Under the pieces are notes generated by a model, which was not told where the DNA came from, searched no databases, and saw only the letters and a list, made by a program, of their open reading frames with translations. Shown here piece after piece: positions 31,879 to 43,475 of a stretch of DNA of 64,000 bases. Position 1 is the first letter of the stretch; each line of letters begins with the position of its first letter. The translations under genes were made by a program, and so were the position numbers. The DNA is from Pseudozyma flocculosa PF-1 (Eukaryota > Basidiomycota > Ustilaginomycetes > Ustilaginales > Ustilaginaceae): assembly GCF_000417875.1 (NCBI RefSeq), contig NW_006920869.1, positions 1,419,759 through 1,483,758 on the forward strand, written 5' to 3'.

Positions 31879-34800
31879 TTAGGGCTGGCCCGCCGGCAGA
31901 CTGAAGTCGAGCAGCGGCTGGCTCATGCGCCGGCTGCGTCGGTCACCGCCGCCGCCGCCGCCGCCGCCCGCGCCTTGGCTCAGCCTCCTCCGGTCCGTCT
32001 CGCTCAGCTCCCGCTTCTTGGGCGTCTGCGCTTGGAACGGGTTGGTCGGGCTCATGGCACCGCGCTGCTGCGATCGCGATCGTGACGGCGAGACTGCCGC
32101 CGCCACCGCAGCGGCAGCCTTGGTGCCCTCGACGGGGCCCTGGGCCGACGTTGGCGACGAGGCTAGGTGAGATGGAGGCTGCGAGCTACGCCCCTTTGAC
32201 GGGTCCGCTTGCGGCACCTTGGAAACCGACCGCCTCCATTCGGCGGCACGGTCCAGGCTCTGGACGCTCGATCGCTGCTCACCGACGGCCTGCAGCAGCG
32301 AAGCGCTGAGGCGTCGCGATGCCCGCTTGTTGGCGTCGGGCGAGGCAGCGCCCTCGCGGCCGCCTCCCGCTCCACCGTTCGTCAGCGCAGCCAACGCCTG
32401 CTCCCGCTCGCGCTCCTTTTCCCGCTCCATCATCCTCCGCTTCTCTGCGCGCTGCTTCTTCTCGTACTCCTCGCGCACCGCCTGCAGCATCTCGGCCTCC
32501 TTCACCGAGTCCGTAGCCGGCTTCTGCAGAGCAGCCAGCTTGGCCCGATGACGCGCGTCCAGCTCGCCAATCGTCATCGACTTGCGAGGCGTCTTGCCCT
32601 CGCTCGCCCGCTTGCTGGCACTCGGCTGCACCTCGGCCCCCGGGTTCGTCCACGGCGAGCTGGTCGAGTCGTTGCGGCGCGCTGCAATCGAGCGTCGCGC
32701 TGCGAGCACCGCGGCCGGGGGACCTTCGTCAATCGACTTGGTGAGCACGCGAGAGTGGTGGCCCTTGTGCGTCGCCGAGTTGGCCCGAGGTCGGCTCTTG
32801 TTGTCGTGCTCGTAGCTCTGGTCGACGCGGTGCAGCATCCCACCACCGGACATCCTCCTCTCGGCAAGAGGCGCGTTGGCGTACGTCTGCTCCACTCGGC
32901 TCCTTGGTAGTGTGTCGTAGATGGCGGGAATCTGGGGCACCGGAGGGCTGGCAGCCCTGAGGTGAGCATCGACCGGCACGGCGGGCTGCAGAGCCGCGCT
33001 CGATGCGGTCAAGGAAGGTTGCCTCGACGGCAGCCACGACGGGTTGTCGGACATGGAACGCGACATCGGCTGCGACTGCGACTGCGACGCCCAGCCGCCG
33101 AAACCACCAGGATGGCTGATGCCCGAAGAATCGCCAGGGTTGCTCGACGAAGGCGACATCTCGTGCGAGGCAGACACGCCGTTGGAGCTCGTGGGAGGGC
33201 CCTGCGGCAACATGGGCGACTCACCGGGGCTCTTGCTGAGGAAAGAGGCGGCGCCGCTCATGATGGCGGCCGTCGATTGCGTGCGCTGGCGGAACGACTG
33301 GGTCACCGGGGCCTGGCTCTGGTTGGTCAGGGCACGCGACAGTTCGAGGGACTGGGCGGCACCGTGGCCGACGCTGCTGGGGGCCGATGGCTCGAAACGA
33401 TGCGAGGATGCAATCGGCGAAGCGTGCATGCTGCTCGCGCTTTTCGCGCCGCCCGAGCCAGACCGGAGCATCTCGATCGACTTGCGAATGTTGGAGATCT
33501 CCTCTAGCAGCTTTGACGGGTCCTCTTCGGCGGCTCCTCCGGCCGGCTGCGCCACCGGCGGAGCGAAAGAGCCTACCGACGAGGGCGCGTCGATGCCGTC
33601 GAGCTGCAGCTGCGGCGGCGCATCGCCAGGCGCAACCGGCTTCTCGTGTCCGCGCTGGAGGTACGACATGAAGCTCGAATTGCGCCTGCGGTCGCGCTGC
33701 GGCTCCTCGGCAAAGGGAGAGCCATTGTCCTTGCGGAGACTCGAGCCTCCGGGCGAGTCGGTGCGGTCGAGACCGTTGTACGACAGCGGCGTGGCGTCAG
33801 CACCACTGCTGAAGAAGCTCATCATCGAGCCCTTGCGCTCGTGGGCCTGCATCGTTGCGCCAGAGAAGACAGAGTTGGCGTCCTTTTCGATATCTCGCGC
33901 CGTCGCCTGCCTCGCGGACGTCTTCTTGTAGCCGTGGCGCTGCTCCCACTCCTCGAGGTCTCGCTTGGCCGTCCTGGCGATCTGGCGGGCCGCTCGCTCG
34001 GCCTTGGTCCTCATGCGCCTCTCCTCGTCCGACTTTCTGAGCACCGCCATGCTGTGCCGAAGGTCCGACCACAGCCGGAGCTGGAAGGCCGTGCCCATGA
34101 TGACGAGCGCGCCGAGCACGCCGAGCTCGATCTGCATGCCCTGCACCAGCGGGAAGCGGCCATTGGAAAAGGTGGGCGGGTACTTTGGCTCAAAGAGCCA
34201 GTCGAAGCCGAGGTTGCGGATGTAGAACTCCTTGAGGCCCATGCGCGTGTAGCAGTCGATGGCCAGCGTCACGGCTGTCGCGCCCGTGATGGCCGTGGAG
34301 AGGGCGAGGACGAGCGAGTGGATGCGTTCGGCGCAGCTGAGAGCGAAGAAGATGGCGAAGAGCGGCACGTAGAGGACGTAGCGCAGGCCCAGCGAGCCGA
34401 TCAGGCCACCCGAACGGACCGACTGGAGGAACAGGCCCAGCATGAAGCCGCCCAGCCCGGAGGCCAGGAGCGCCGCGCTGCGCCAGAAGACGATGCAGAG
34501 GATACCGCCCACGGCTCCCGCGATGATGGTGGCCAGCAGGAAGAGGCCGCGCACCGCCTGTGTGGGTGGGTTGACGGCGCTTTCGACGCCCGCCTTGAGG
34601 ATGATGCAGATGGTGATCAGGCCGAGGGAGTAGTAGCCGGCGATGAAGTAGCTCGACCAGCGGTTGCGATGGCCATAGAATGTCATCGGCAGTCCGGTGA
34701 TGAGCAGCAGGGCACCGAGGACGCCAAAGGCCGGGTCGATTTCGGTGTTCAGCGGCAGCTTCTGGGATGTCGAAGAGGCGGCAGCGGCAGGAGCCGTGGC

Positions 34801-35145
34801 AGAGGGGGCAGCCGACGAGGTGCTCGAGGCGGACACGGTTGCCGCCGAGCTGGAAGCGGGGGGCAGCGTCGTCACGACGGGAATAAAGTAGACGCTACCG
34901 CTCCGAGAAGCCGACCTGGTAAGGCTCGAGGGCAGAGCTTGGCCTCGCGAGAGGGTGGTGGTCGAGGTGAACGTGCTGAGAGCGGGTGGCGCCGAAGACG
35001 AAGGGGATGCGCTCGGCGTTGGCGTGGTGCTGGCCGGCGGCCTCGTTGAGCTGGAGGGCGATTGCTGCTGGCAGAGCGCGGCAGCAGCCAGGAGCAACGT
35101 CGCGAGCGACGCTCTCGCCGCCCAGGACGAGAAGACGAGCTTCAT
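31879..35145 (-). CDS. Large membrane protein with TMEM198/TM7S3-like (DUF4203) domain
   Basis: Intronless, 1088 aa. A signal peptide (MKLVFSSWAARASLATLLLAAAALC) leads to a Ser/Thr/Pro-rich lumenal or extracellular stretch of about 100 residues, likely O-glycosylated. About seven membrane helices follow (roughly residues 130-350), with the family-like segments FGVLGALLLITGLPMTFYGHR, AGAVGGILCIVFWR and GLGGFMLGLFLQS. The remaining two thirds are cytosolic and mostly disordered. They begin with a basic coiled segment (MRTKAERAARQIARTAKRD), continue with Ser/Pro-rich sequence, and contain a charged coiled coil near residues 860-910 (REEYEKKQRAEKRRMMEREK). Function of fungal members is unknown; vertebrate TMEM198 relates to Wnt signalling, which does not transfer. 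The ATG at 35145 is the first in frame; the open frame upstream starts with GTG. Confidence 0.82.
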   Translation of the reverse strand: MKLVFSSWAARASLATLLLAAAALCQQQSPSSSTRPPASTTPTPSASPSSSAPPALSTFTSTTTLSRGQALPSSLTRSASRSGSVYFIPVVTTLPPASSSAATVSASSTSSAAPSATAPAAAASSTSQKLPLNTEIDPAFGVLGALLLITGLPMTFYGHRNRWSSYFIAGYYSLGLITICIILKAGVESAVNPPTQAVRGLFLLATIIAGAVGGILCIVFWRSAALLASGLGGFMLGLFLQSVRSGGLIGSLGLRYVLYVPLFAIFFALSCAERIHSLVLALSTAITGATAVTLAIDCYTRMGLKEFYIRNLGFDWLFEPKYPPTFSNGRFPLVQGMQIELGVLGALVIMGTAFQLRLWSDLRHSMAVLRKSDEERRMRTKAERAARQIARTAKRDLEEWEQRHGYKKTSARQATARDIEKDANSVFSGATMQAHERKGSMMSFFSSGADATPLSYNGLDRTDSPGGSSLRKDNGSPFAEEPQRDRRRNSSFMSYLQRGHEKPVAPGDAPPQLQLDGIDAPSSVGSFAPPVAQPAGGAAEEDPSKLLEEISNIRKSIEMLRSGSGGAKSASSMHASPIASSHRFEPSAPSSVGHGAAQSLELSRALTNQSQAPVTQSFRQRTQSTAAIMSGAASFLSKSPGESPMLPQGPPTSSNGVSASHEMSPSSSNPGDSSGISHPGGFGGWASQSQSQPMSRSMSDNPSWLPSRQPSLTASSAALQPAVPVDAHLRAASPPVPQIPAIYDTLPRSRVEQTYANAPLAERRMSGGGMLHRVDQSYEHDNKSRPRANSATHKGHHSRVLTKSIDEGPPAAVLAARRSIAARRNDSTSSPWTNPGAEVQPSASKRASEGKTPRKSMTIGELDARHRAKLAALQKPATDSVKEAEMLQAVREEYEKKQRAEKRRMMEREKEREREQALAALTNGGAGGGREGAASPDANKRASRRLSASLLQAVGEQRSSVQSLDRAAEWRRSVSKVPQADPSKGRSSQPPSHLASSPTSAQGPVEGTKAAAAVAAAVSPSRSRSQQRGAMSPTNPFQAQTPKKRELSETDRRRLSQGAGGGGGGGGDRRSRRMSQPLLDFSLPAGQP

Positions 35146-38100
35146 GTTGGTTGCGGCAGGAGCGAGCGAGGTGACTGCTATTGCGAGCTTGACGGGACCG
35201 TCTAGACGTGTAATTAGCGGCTGCCGCGTTCGACCGTAAAGCTCGAAGGTTGGAGCTGCTCGTCTGGACGTTGAAGGAGTAGGACGGTGGCGAGACGTTG
35301 CAGGAGAGAGAAGCGGGAAGTAACGATAGTTCCGCTCTGGGGAGGAGAGAGATGGAGGGGGCGAAGGGCTCGAGGGAGGGCAGGAAGAAAAGGATACCGA
35401 AGCCAGCCGCCTGGATCGACCTCCTGCTGGGAGCAAGGCGCGCGGAGGAGGGAGGAGGGGAGAGCCGCAAGCAAGCAAGCCGGCACACGAGCCCAGGCGA
35501 GACGGCGAGCAAGACGATGGTGGAACCAAGGTGGACGAGGCGGCGGCGGCGGTGGTGGTGGTGGGAGTTGGCCTTGATGAAGAAGCGAGGGGGCGGCGGC
35601 GGGGGGCGTTGGCGGCGGCGGCGGCCTGGGCGCTGAGGTTGGTCAGCGCCGTATTGGTCTGGCAGCAAGCAGGCGGGAGGCAGGTCGAGACGTGGCAGGC
35701 TGGCAGGATGAGGAGCAGGCAGGCAAGGAGGGCGAGCGTCGAAGCTCCTCTTGCTCCATCCACGGGCAGGCAGGCGGTTCATGACCGCTTTTGGGCGCGG
35801 CCAGGCCAGGCCAGGCCCAGCAGGTTAGGTTGTACGTGGGCGGGCGGGCGGCGGGCAGGGGCAGCCAGGCCGGGCGCGGGCGGCGGCGGAGGCGACAGCG
35901 ACAGCAAAAGGGTGTAGAGAAGAAAAATGCGCCAAACCTGGGTCATCTGGCCACGCTGTGTGTGCCCGCTCCCCGTTGCTTGCTTCATGTTGGCCGTCCC
36001 CTGGTTCCGTCTTGAGCAGCGGCAGGTCTTTTTGCTTTTGACTTGCAAGCTTGCGGGCATTGTTGCCTGCTTTGCTGGCTTGCTGGCTTTCTTGCTGCTT
36101 TGCTTTGGGACCAAGAAGCAAAAGAAGGCGGACCGTCCGCACCATCGCTCCGAGGGCAGGCCAGGCCGGACCCAAGCGCCAACGCGCCGGCCGGTCGTAG
36201 CGGTAGCAGGCGGTACCTGCGCTCGAGCTACACCTTGGTCGCGAGCAGTCGACCCCTCCCATCGCCAGGCTTCAAGCCCTGCGTACTGGATGAAGTCCAC
36301 CTGGATCAGGCGCACTGATCCCCTTCCGACTCAACCACGGTAGCCGGCCGGCTCAGCCCTCTTGCGGGCAGTGGCTTCCATAGCGGCCCGGCGGAGCTCG
36401 ACGAGGCAGCAGCGAACAATAATACACGCGCGGTCAACCTACTCTTCTACTGATCTACACAGGGGTACGCAACGGACACCCTCGAGAGGGGAGGACGGTT
36501 CGAGCACCTTCTTCTGCTTGAGCCTGGCCGGCGCTGCACGCAGGGCAAGGTTGAAGAGGGCAAGGGCAGGCAGCGTAGCCGTCCGTCGCCATCGACCGGC
36601 CACCACCACCGTCGGCATCGTCGGGGGGGCTGTACCCAGAATCGGGACCTACCCGTTGCAGCCGTCGAATGATGCATCTATGCAGCCGACCCGCGGACTG
36701 GCTGGCTGGCAGACGTCGGGATCAGGCGGCCGTCAGGCCGGTCGACCGGCCAGGTGTTCTCGACCCTCGCTGGCCTTACTCTACCTGGCAGGCGGGTCAT
36801 CGACGTTGCGCGCCCCGCCATCCGTGTCACCTTGTGTGATCGCCGGCAACTTCGCTTCCGCTCCCCATTGAACAACGCTTATGGGCTACTAGCAGCTGCA
36901 TGTGATGAACGGAAAGATGGTGGCTGCGGCGACAGGTACGCCATTGAGCTCAAAGGCGTAACAACCGTACCACGTATGGCGTCGTTGGCGCAACGCGAAG
37001 TGGTGAGTGGGCCTGGCTTTGCGTGCGCGCCGCGGGTGGCAAATGAAGCGACGGCGACGGCGACGGCGACGGTGTTGCGAGGCAGGCAGGTTTCGGCAAG
37101 GAGGTCACCCGGGTTTCTGTCAAAGAGGCGCCTCGCGCTATGTACCGCCTCGGTCTGGCACCTAGCCAAGCAGGCGTGTACGACAGGCTAGGCTAAGGAG
37201 AGAGGCGAGGCGAGGCGAGGCCAGGGTCAGTCGGGTTCGGTGCCAGCGGCCATGCGGCAAACTTGCTCGATCTGCCTCTGCTGTACCACGCCAGCCTGCC
37301 AGCCTAGCCTGTTTGCTCAGCCGCGCCCGGCCTGCTTCGATCTGTTGCTTGACATCTCCGCCTTGCCAGGCTTCGCCTCCGGCCCTCGGCTGTCCCGCGC
37401 TACATATAGACACATAGGCTGGCGAGGCCATCATTTCGTCGCCGCCGTCGTCCAATCAGCAGCAGCCGGAGCGGCCGGCCTTCAATCTAACGTGCGCCCG
37501 CCGCAGCATCGACACTCTTGCGACGCCACCTTGCGCCACGGTGGGACCCTAACACTAGGTCGCCAGTTTCCTTTTGAAAGAGCAAGCGGTAGACTTCGAC
37601 AAGCTACGGTACAGCTCATACCGTCGTTCCAGAGTAGAGCTGCGGTGGCGAGAGCGAGGATTGCTGCCGCAGCAGTAGCGAGCAACGCTCGCTCCTAGGC
37701 GACGCTTGACCGCGCGGTCCTTCGTCGCGCGCAAAAGCGACCCGGTGTCTCACCTCTGGGGACCAAGACAAGCAAGCAAGATCGAGGTGGACCCCGTCCC
37801 TCTTGCGCGGCAATGAGATAGATTGAGGGCTTAACCAAGGTTCCTGCTGGTGCGGCCCTCTCCTCCAGTATCGAGGTCGCGCGCTACCTGCTTGCTTGTC
37901 TGCTTCTCTTCTCGTTCTTGCGGTCTCGAATCGAGATCCTGTAGATCCCCGCCGAGGCCCCGTGCGTATCGACCGAGCGCACCAACAGTACCTCGTTCGA
38001 TGGGCAACCTGATGATCTCCCTGTGGTACTGGCAACAGGAGAACCAGCGCAGCTGGATTTGTCTGTCGTGCGATCCATAGCAGAGCTGAGTCTTAAAACG

Positions 38101-39448
38101 CAGAGCAGGCGGACGAGCGGATACCGACGGAAAACATGTCTCTGCGGACGTCCCGAGGCGCGATGGCCGCCTGGAACCGTCCGTCCGTCCTAGTCTGCTT
38201 GAACTTCTAACGTCGTGTGGGTTGGGCGTGCCTCCTGATCCTTCTAGATCACGTCGCAGCTGCTTTCCATGCATGCACCTCCTGTGCTCGTGATCATATC
38301 GAAGCCTGTCTTGCTGTATCTTGGCTCCGTGCCTGTCGCTCGGTCAACGATGCAACGAGGAAGGTATGCAGGGGTGCCGTGCCGCGCCGTGTCGTACCGT
38401 AGTATGTATCCTGGTCGAGGCATCCGGGTCCTAGCGTACCAGCCTCGTCATACCCTGCTCGGCCTACCGACCGGACGACCGAAGGTGGGTGAGATGAAAC
38501 GAGGACGACGTCCGGATGTGATCGCCCTCCTGGCTGCCGACAATACGGAGGGGTGGAGATGGCGGAGCTGATCGCGACGTGGGCCGTCCATCGGATGAGG
38601 TGGGTCGGCGGCCCCCCTCCCCGCCAACCTTCCACCCCGGCAGACCAGACAACCACCTGCACCTGCAACGGTAGCAGCCATGCGAGGTGGAAGCTGCGCG
38701 GAGAGACGGTGGTCCAGACCCGCCTTCCCCTGCGTCCATCTCACTTTTGTCGAGAGCATGTGCAGCCAGCATGATGGCGGCAAGCACAAAACGAGGCCAG
38801 ACTGGGCTCGAGCCAGCTACCTCGTGCCCATCGGACCGACACCGAATCGTCGCGTTTATTCGACACGAAATCCAACCTCGACGGCCCCGTCCGTCTCGCT
38901 CCGGTTCCGAAAAGACAGGAATGCCAGCGCTCGACCATCTTGATCCGACCGAACCTTTCGAGTGACACAGACTCGGCGGATCGCCACACACATGCGCTCA
39001 CAGACCCGACCTGCGAATCGAAATCGAAGGCTGCGATGCCAGCTTCCATCGAGCTCTGGAGTGTGTCGGAGAAAGCGAGGGAGAGGGGCAGAGGCTCGGT
39101 GCGAGCGACCGATCTATACTACAAAGGAGGGATGGTCCGGCCAGGGAAGCGCGACGCAGAAGCGAACAGCGGGTAGCGACGGCAGCCGCTCGACGCGGGA
39201 CAGGGCAGCGATGGCCATCGCCTTGCGACCGACGTGACCTAGCCCGGGAAGATCCCGAAGGCATTTTGGGGAGCAGTGAAGCTGGCTTGCTGCCTGCAAA
39301 GACCCGACGCCTCTGCTCGGTTGCCGCTGACACGGCATAATTTGTTTTGGTGCGGCGCCTTCGTCTGCGCCCTCCGCCGCAAGTTCCCCGCGGAGCAGCT
39401 GCCCCTGCTCCTGCCCCCGCCTCGGCCCAACGGTGACACGGAGACCCA
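35146..39448. other. 4.3-kb gene-free region
   Basis: The longest stretch in the window without a gene. No open frame shows family resemblance or coherent splicing. The part next to 35145 is the promoter of the TMEM198-like gene and is purine-rich with GGCGGCGGC runs (35540-35630). Further in are many CAGGCAGG, GGCTAGGC and GACGGCGAC short repeats (for example 37045-37075 and 37185-37220). Confidence 0.5.
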
Positions 39449-40793
39449 TCAGGCGGCGCCGGTCCTGGCGGCGTGGAGCTGGACAGCGCCGACGGCGGCC
39501 GTCTCGGCGAGGCGCCTCGCCGAGCTGTCGAGCTGTCCGAGGAGCAATGTCGTCTCGAGACGGCTGGGCTCGGCGGGGATCTTGAAGAGTCGGTTGACGT
39601 CCTCGATGGGGAGCGGGGCGAGCCCCTGGGCCTCTCGCGAAGCGTTCTCGGCCTTCTTCCGCGCGAGGTAGGCCTCGGCCTTGGCCTTCTCCCTTGCCAG
39701 CTGTCGCGCCTGGAAGCCGACGTTGCCCGCCTCGGCGGCGTGCTCCTCGAGGATCTCGAGCGTCGCCTCGAGCGAAGATGCGAGGACGGGCTCGAGGGCG
39801 AGGTTGAGAGACGTGTGCGAGGGCCCGAGGGCGGCGGTGGGCGGGTTGACGAGCAGCTCCGACGTCGAGGGAGGCACAATTGACGGCGCGGGGGCTGAGG
39901 GGGTGGAGATGCTGCTGAGGAAGGCGTCGAGGAGCGCAGTGTTTCGGAGCGCGACGGGGATCTCGACGAGGACGTTGGCAAAGGTGAGCTTGTGGTCGAT
40001 GAGGCTCTGAGTGTGGAACTTGCCAGCCCGGTGGGCCTCGATAAACGACGGCGAGAGGCGGTAGGCCTTGACCGAGGTGTTGCCCTGGGCCGACTGGGCG
40101 AGGTCGTGGACGATGAGGACGCCCTTGCCCTTGCCGCTGGCGCCCTCACGCTCCATCAGGCCGGCGATGGCGGCGAGGCCGTCGACGACCGACGAGTTGA
40201 GGAAGGCACCCAGGAAGCAGCCCTGGTAGAGGCCGACGGGGTTGGCGTCGGCGTTGACGTCGCGCAGCAGTCGGACCATGTCGCTCGTGTACCGCGTGGC
40301 TGCAGGAGGCGGACCGACGACGAAAGAGAGGGCGAGGCGAGGCGACAATGTCAGTATGCTCGAGCCATGGGATGGAGGTGGTGCCTCTTGCTGCGGTTGA
40401 CGCCATGGGGGATGGAGAATACCGTGCCTCCACTCGACAAGGAGGCAGTACGGGCAAAGGGGAGGGCGAGCCCTACTTACCGTTCCTGCTGGCGCGGTCG
40501 TCGTCCTCGTCCCTGTCGCCTCCTCGCCCGGGGTTGGGGAGGGCAAATACGTTGGAGACCTCGAGGGTTCCGCCGAGGTCCATGCCGAGAAGGGTGCCGG
40601 AAGCGGCGGCGGGGTGGGCGTCCCTGCAGTGCTTGACAATCTTTGTGAGTGCGAGGCCGTCGAGGCGGACCGAGGTGATCTCATCCGAGTCGAGTTCGAG
40701 GGCCTCGAGGGCGGCGCGGTCGAGCTCCGACTGACGCTTGTCGGCGGGGGCGGGCTTGGCCTCGAGGGCGGCGCTGGCGGTCTTTGCCGACAT
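39449..40793 (-). CDS. Translation initiation factor eIF3 subunit H (MPN-domain, non-catalytic)
   Basis: Scaffold subunit of eIF3, which recruits mRNA to the 40S ribosome; cytosolic. Two exons, 40793..40481 and 40299..39449, with a 181-nt intron, give 387 aa. The MPN domain occupies about residues 40-190: VRLDGLALTKIVKHCRDA, GTLLGMDLGGTLEVSNVFALP, then MVRLLRDVNADANPVGLYQG and LNSSVVDGLAA. The metal-binding JAMM histidines of deubiquitinating relatives are absent, as expected for eIF3h. The C-terminal helical part (NVGFQARQLAREKAKAEAYL) joins the PCI-MPN octamer. Several fungi, including baker's yeast, lack eIF3h, so presence of this gene separates this organism from them. It diverges from the ABHD12-like gene. 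Confidence 0.9.
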
Positions 40794-41546
40794 GATGGCG
40801 GCGGCGGCGGCGGCGGCGGTTATCGGTGGTGCTGATGAGTGCAAGCCGGCGGCGGTGTGCGAGATGACGGCGTCGGCAAGGCAAAAGTGCGAGTGTGGGC
40901 CGAGGATCGAAGTCGAAATGCGGAGGATGAAGGGTATCGATGGCGGTCCAAGGTGATGATGGTGGCCAGTCGCGGTTGGAGGTGTTGGCTGCTGGCCTGG
41001 GCTGGGCTGGCTGGCTGGGCTGCGCGGCGAGAAGCAAGCAAGGCTGGGGCAGGCAGGCAGGCGGGCGGGCGGGCAGGCAGGCAGGCAGGGTTGCGCACAA
41101 TTTTCTTCCTCGCCTGGCGGCGTGCTGTCCTCCCCTAGCCTGGCAGCAACTCGAGAATTCAGAAGCCAGAGAAGGGGTCCTCGCATTTTCGGAAGCGACG
41201 ATCCAAGGCCAGCGTGGGATGTTGCTTCACTCGGCCGTAGGCACTCTGCTCGCGCGGCACCCGGCACCCGGCACCCGGCGGGCCACCGACCGCACGACGC
41301 TCCTCCACACGGCCAGCCTGGCACGTTTTGGTTGGCACGTTTGCCCGACGCTGCCCTTCCTTCCACCTCCCTCGCCTTCGAGCGTCTCGACCTCATTCCT
41401 ACCTCTCGATCCCCTTGAATGTCAACCACCCCTTTCCCTGCAGCCACACTATCCGTTCTTGGCTCTGCTCCTAGATCGCGCCAGACCTTGCCTCCTTCTC
41501 TTCGGCTCGATCCCAGCTGACGGCAGGACGACCGGCCTCGCGCACC
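40794..41546. promoter_or_regulatory. Divergent promoter between eIF3h and the ABHD12-like gene
   Basis: 753 bp separate the start codons. The sequence includes a GGCA/GGGC simple repeat (41053-41090) and a CT-rich tract before the plus-strand start. No clear TATA box is visible, as usual for housekeeping genes. Confidence 0.45.
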
Positions 41547-43475
41547 ATGGCGGCCAACTTTCTCGCCAGGGCCCATGTCGTGGTGAGCCCGTCCTGATCC
41601 AGGATCAGCGCGCCGCCCTCATGCTGAAAACGCTGTCCGTGCATATCCTACCCCGCTCGACAGCCTCTCGGCATCGTGGCCATCTACACCGGCTTCCTGT
41701 GCGCCATGTTCACGCCCTTGATCCAGAAGCAGTGCGTGGCGGCTGCGCATCTCTCTCTCTCTCTCGCCGTACACGCCGTCACTGACAACAACGACCGGCT
41801 GCGCTGCTGCTTGAGCCCGCGACAGCTTCCTCTTCCTACACAAGATCCCGTTCCCTCTCTTTGTGAGGTCGCCTGCATGTTGACCGGCGAACAAGGACCG
41901 CGCGGGCAAGCTGGCTGACTGAATGCGCTTTGATCCCATCGTCCAGGCCGACTTTGACCATCCCGAACGCTACGGTCTGGCCCGTGGGTGACACTCTCCG
42001 CTGCATTCCCAGCCAATTCGAGCTCACCGACACCTGCCTGCCTTGGCCCGTCCCACATGCAGCCTTCAAGACGCGCAACTTTCGTCTGACGACAGCCGAC
42101 AACGTCTCCATTGGTGAGCTGCCGGCGTCCGCTTCGTGATAAGCAGAGCACCGTGCTCAATGGCTACACCCTTCTGTATCTCTCTCTAGGCGCCTGGCAC
42201 ATCCTTCCGTGAGTGCCGCTCCCGGCAGAGCGGACGATCGGGCCCCGCACGCGACTTGACGCTAGTACGCCAACCTCTTTCGCCGTCGACAGCGAGGCAT
42301 TCTATCAAGCGCAGGACACCCACGATGGGCCAATCGCGGATGACCTCTTCGACGACGCGCTGAAGCAGTATCCGACGATCATCTGTGAGTCACATTCTCT
42401 GCGTGTCGAGAGCCGGAGCGCCGAAGCTGAGCAAAGCCAGAGCACGTCCCGCGCGCCAGACCTGCACGGCAACGCGGCCAACCGCGCCGCACCCTTCCGG
42501 ATCCGCGCCTACTCGTCGCTCTCGACCCGGCTCGCGGTCAACGTGATCGCCATCGACTACCGGGGGTTCGGCGACTCGGATGGCGATCCGAGCGAACGCG
42601 GCGTAGTGCTGGACGCACGCGCCGCCTTTGACTTTGTCCGTACCCGCAGCGGGCACACCGACGGCAGCGGCATCGTCGTCTTCGGACAGAGCCTGGGCAG
42701 CGGGGTGGCAGCCGCCGTCACGCACGAGCTGCACGAGCAGGGCACGCCGCCCCAGGCCGTGGTCCTGATGGCCGCCTACTCGTCGATCAACGCCGTGATT
42801 AGCAACTTTAGGATCGCCGGCCTCTTGCCCGTCCTCGCGCCGCTCAAGCTCATTCCCGGTGCACAGCGTGAGTCCCTCAGGCCCGGCATCTTTGACCTTG
42901 GCGCGCAGCGGTCGTTGACGTCCCCGTCGCCGCGTCCCTCGGCCCCGTCCTGCACGCGGTCGCACGCAGACCTGGTGGAAAAGTACCAGGTGACAAAGTT
43001 CGCAACCGACCAACGTCTTCCGCGCCTCCTTCTGCCGCTACCCGATCTCCAAGCGGCCGTGTCCGAAACGGCCAGCGACGAGGGACCTTCTAAAGGCGTC
43101 GGCAGTGGCGACGGGAGCGAGGGAAGCACGACGTCGAGGAAGCCGCACATTGTCATTCTGCACGCCGACGACGATGCCATTATCCCCGTCTCGCACAGCC
43201 GGGTGCTGTGGGACGCCCTCGTCTCTTCGCACACGCAGCACCACGGCGCCCCGCCCGCCGTGCGGACCAGGACCATCGAGCGCTTCGCAGAGGTGCACCA
43301 GTTTCACCTCGATCCGATACCCCCCTCTTTCTCATCGTCGTCGTCATCAAATGGGGATGCGACCGGGGCCAAGGCGACGTATATCCGCACTCTGCACGGC
43401 GGACATGACCATCTTACCGAAGGAGCCGTAGATCAACTCGGCCTCGCTGCTGGCCTCCTGCCGCGCCGAGCGTGA
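41547..43475 (+). CDS. ABHD12-like alpha/beta hydrolase (lysophospholipid or monoacylglycerol lipase type)
   Basis: Membrane-anchored serine hydrolase. I infer nine exons: 41547..41582, 41664..41731, 41826..41862, 41947..41983, 42063..42113, 42190..42208, 42293..42384, 42460..42867 and 42970..43475, giving 417 aa. All junction phases agree and restore family sequence: FLHKIPFPLF, ADFDHPERYGLAPFKTRNF, GAWHILPEAFYQ and IIYLHGNAANRAAPFRI. One membrane helix (VAIYTGFLCAMFTPLIQ) lies at about residues 16-32. The catalytic triad is complete: nucleophile Ser in GQSLGSG (about 187), Asp in HADDDAIIP (about 313-316) and His in LHGGHDHLTEG (about 394). The HGNAAN oxyanion motif lies at about 116-121. 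Exon 6 is only 19 nt; exons 3 and 4 are 37 nt each. The fourth donor is GTGGGT rather than the usual GTGAGT. The substrate is inferred from family only. Confidence 0.85.

Noticed and set aside
35146..35763. 206-codon upstream extension of the TMEM198-like protein
   Set aside because: It begins with GTG and has no ATG; the ATG at 35145 is followed by a typical signal peptide.
38794..38870. tRNA-like T-arm on the minus strand (GCTGG, loop CTCGAGC, CCAGT at 38801-38817)
   Set aside because: The T54 position is C, no A-box or D-arm is found, the anticodon loop would have nine bases, and no matching 5' acceptor strand exists. It looks fortuitous.
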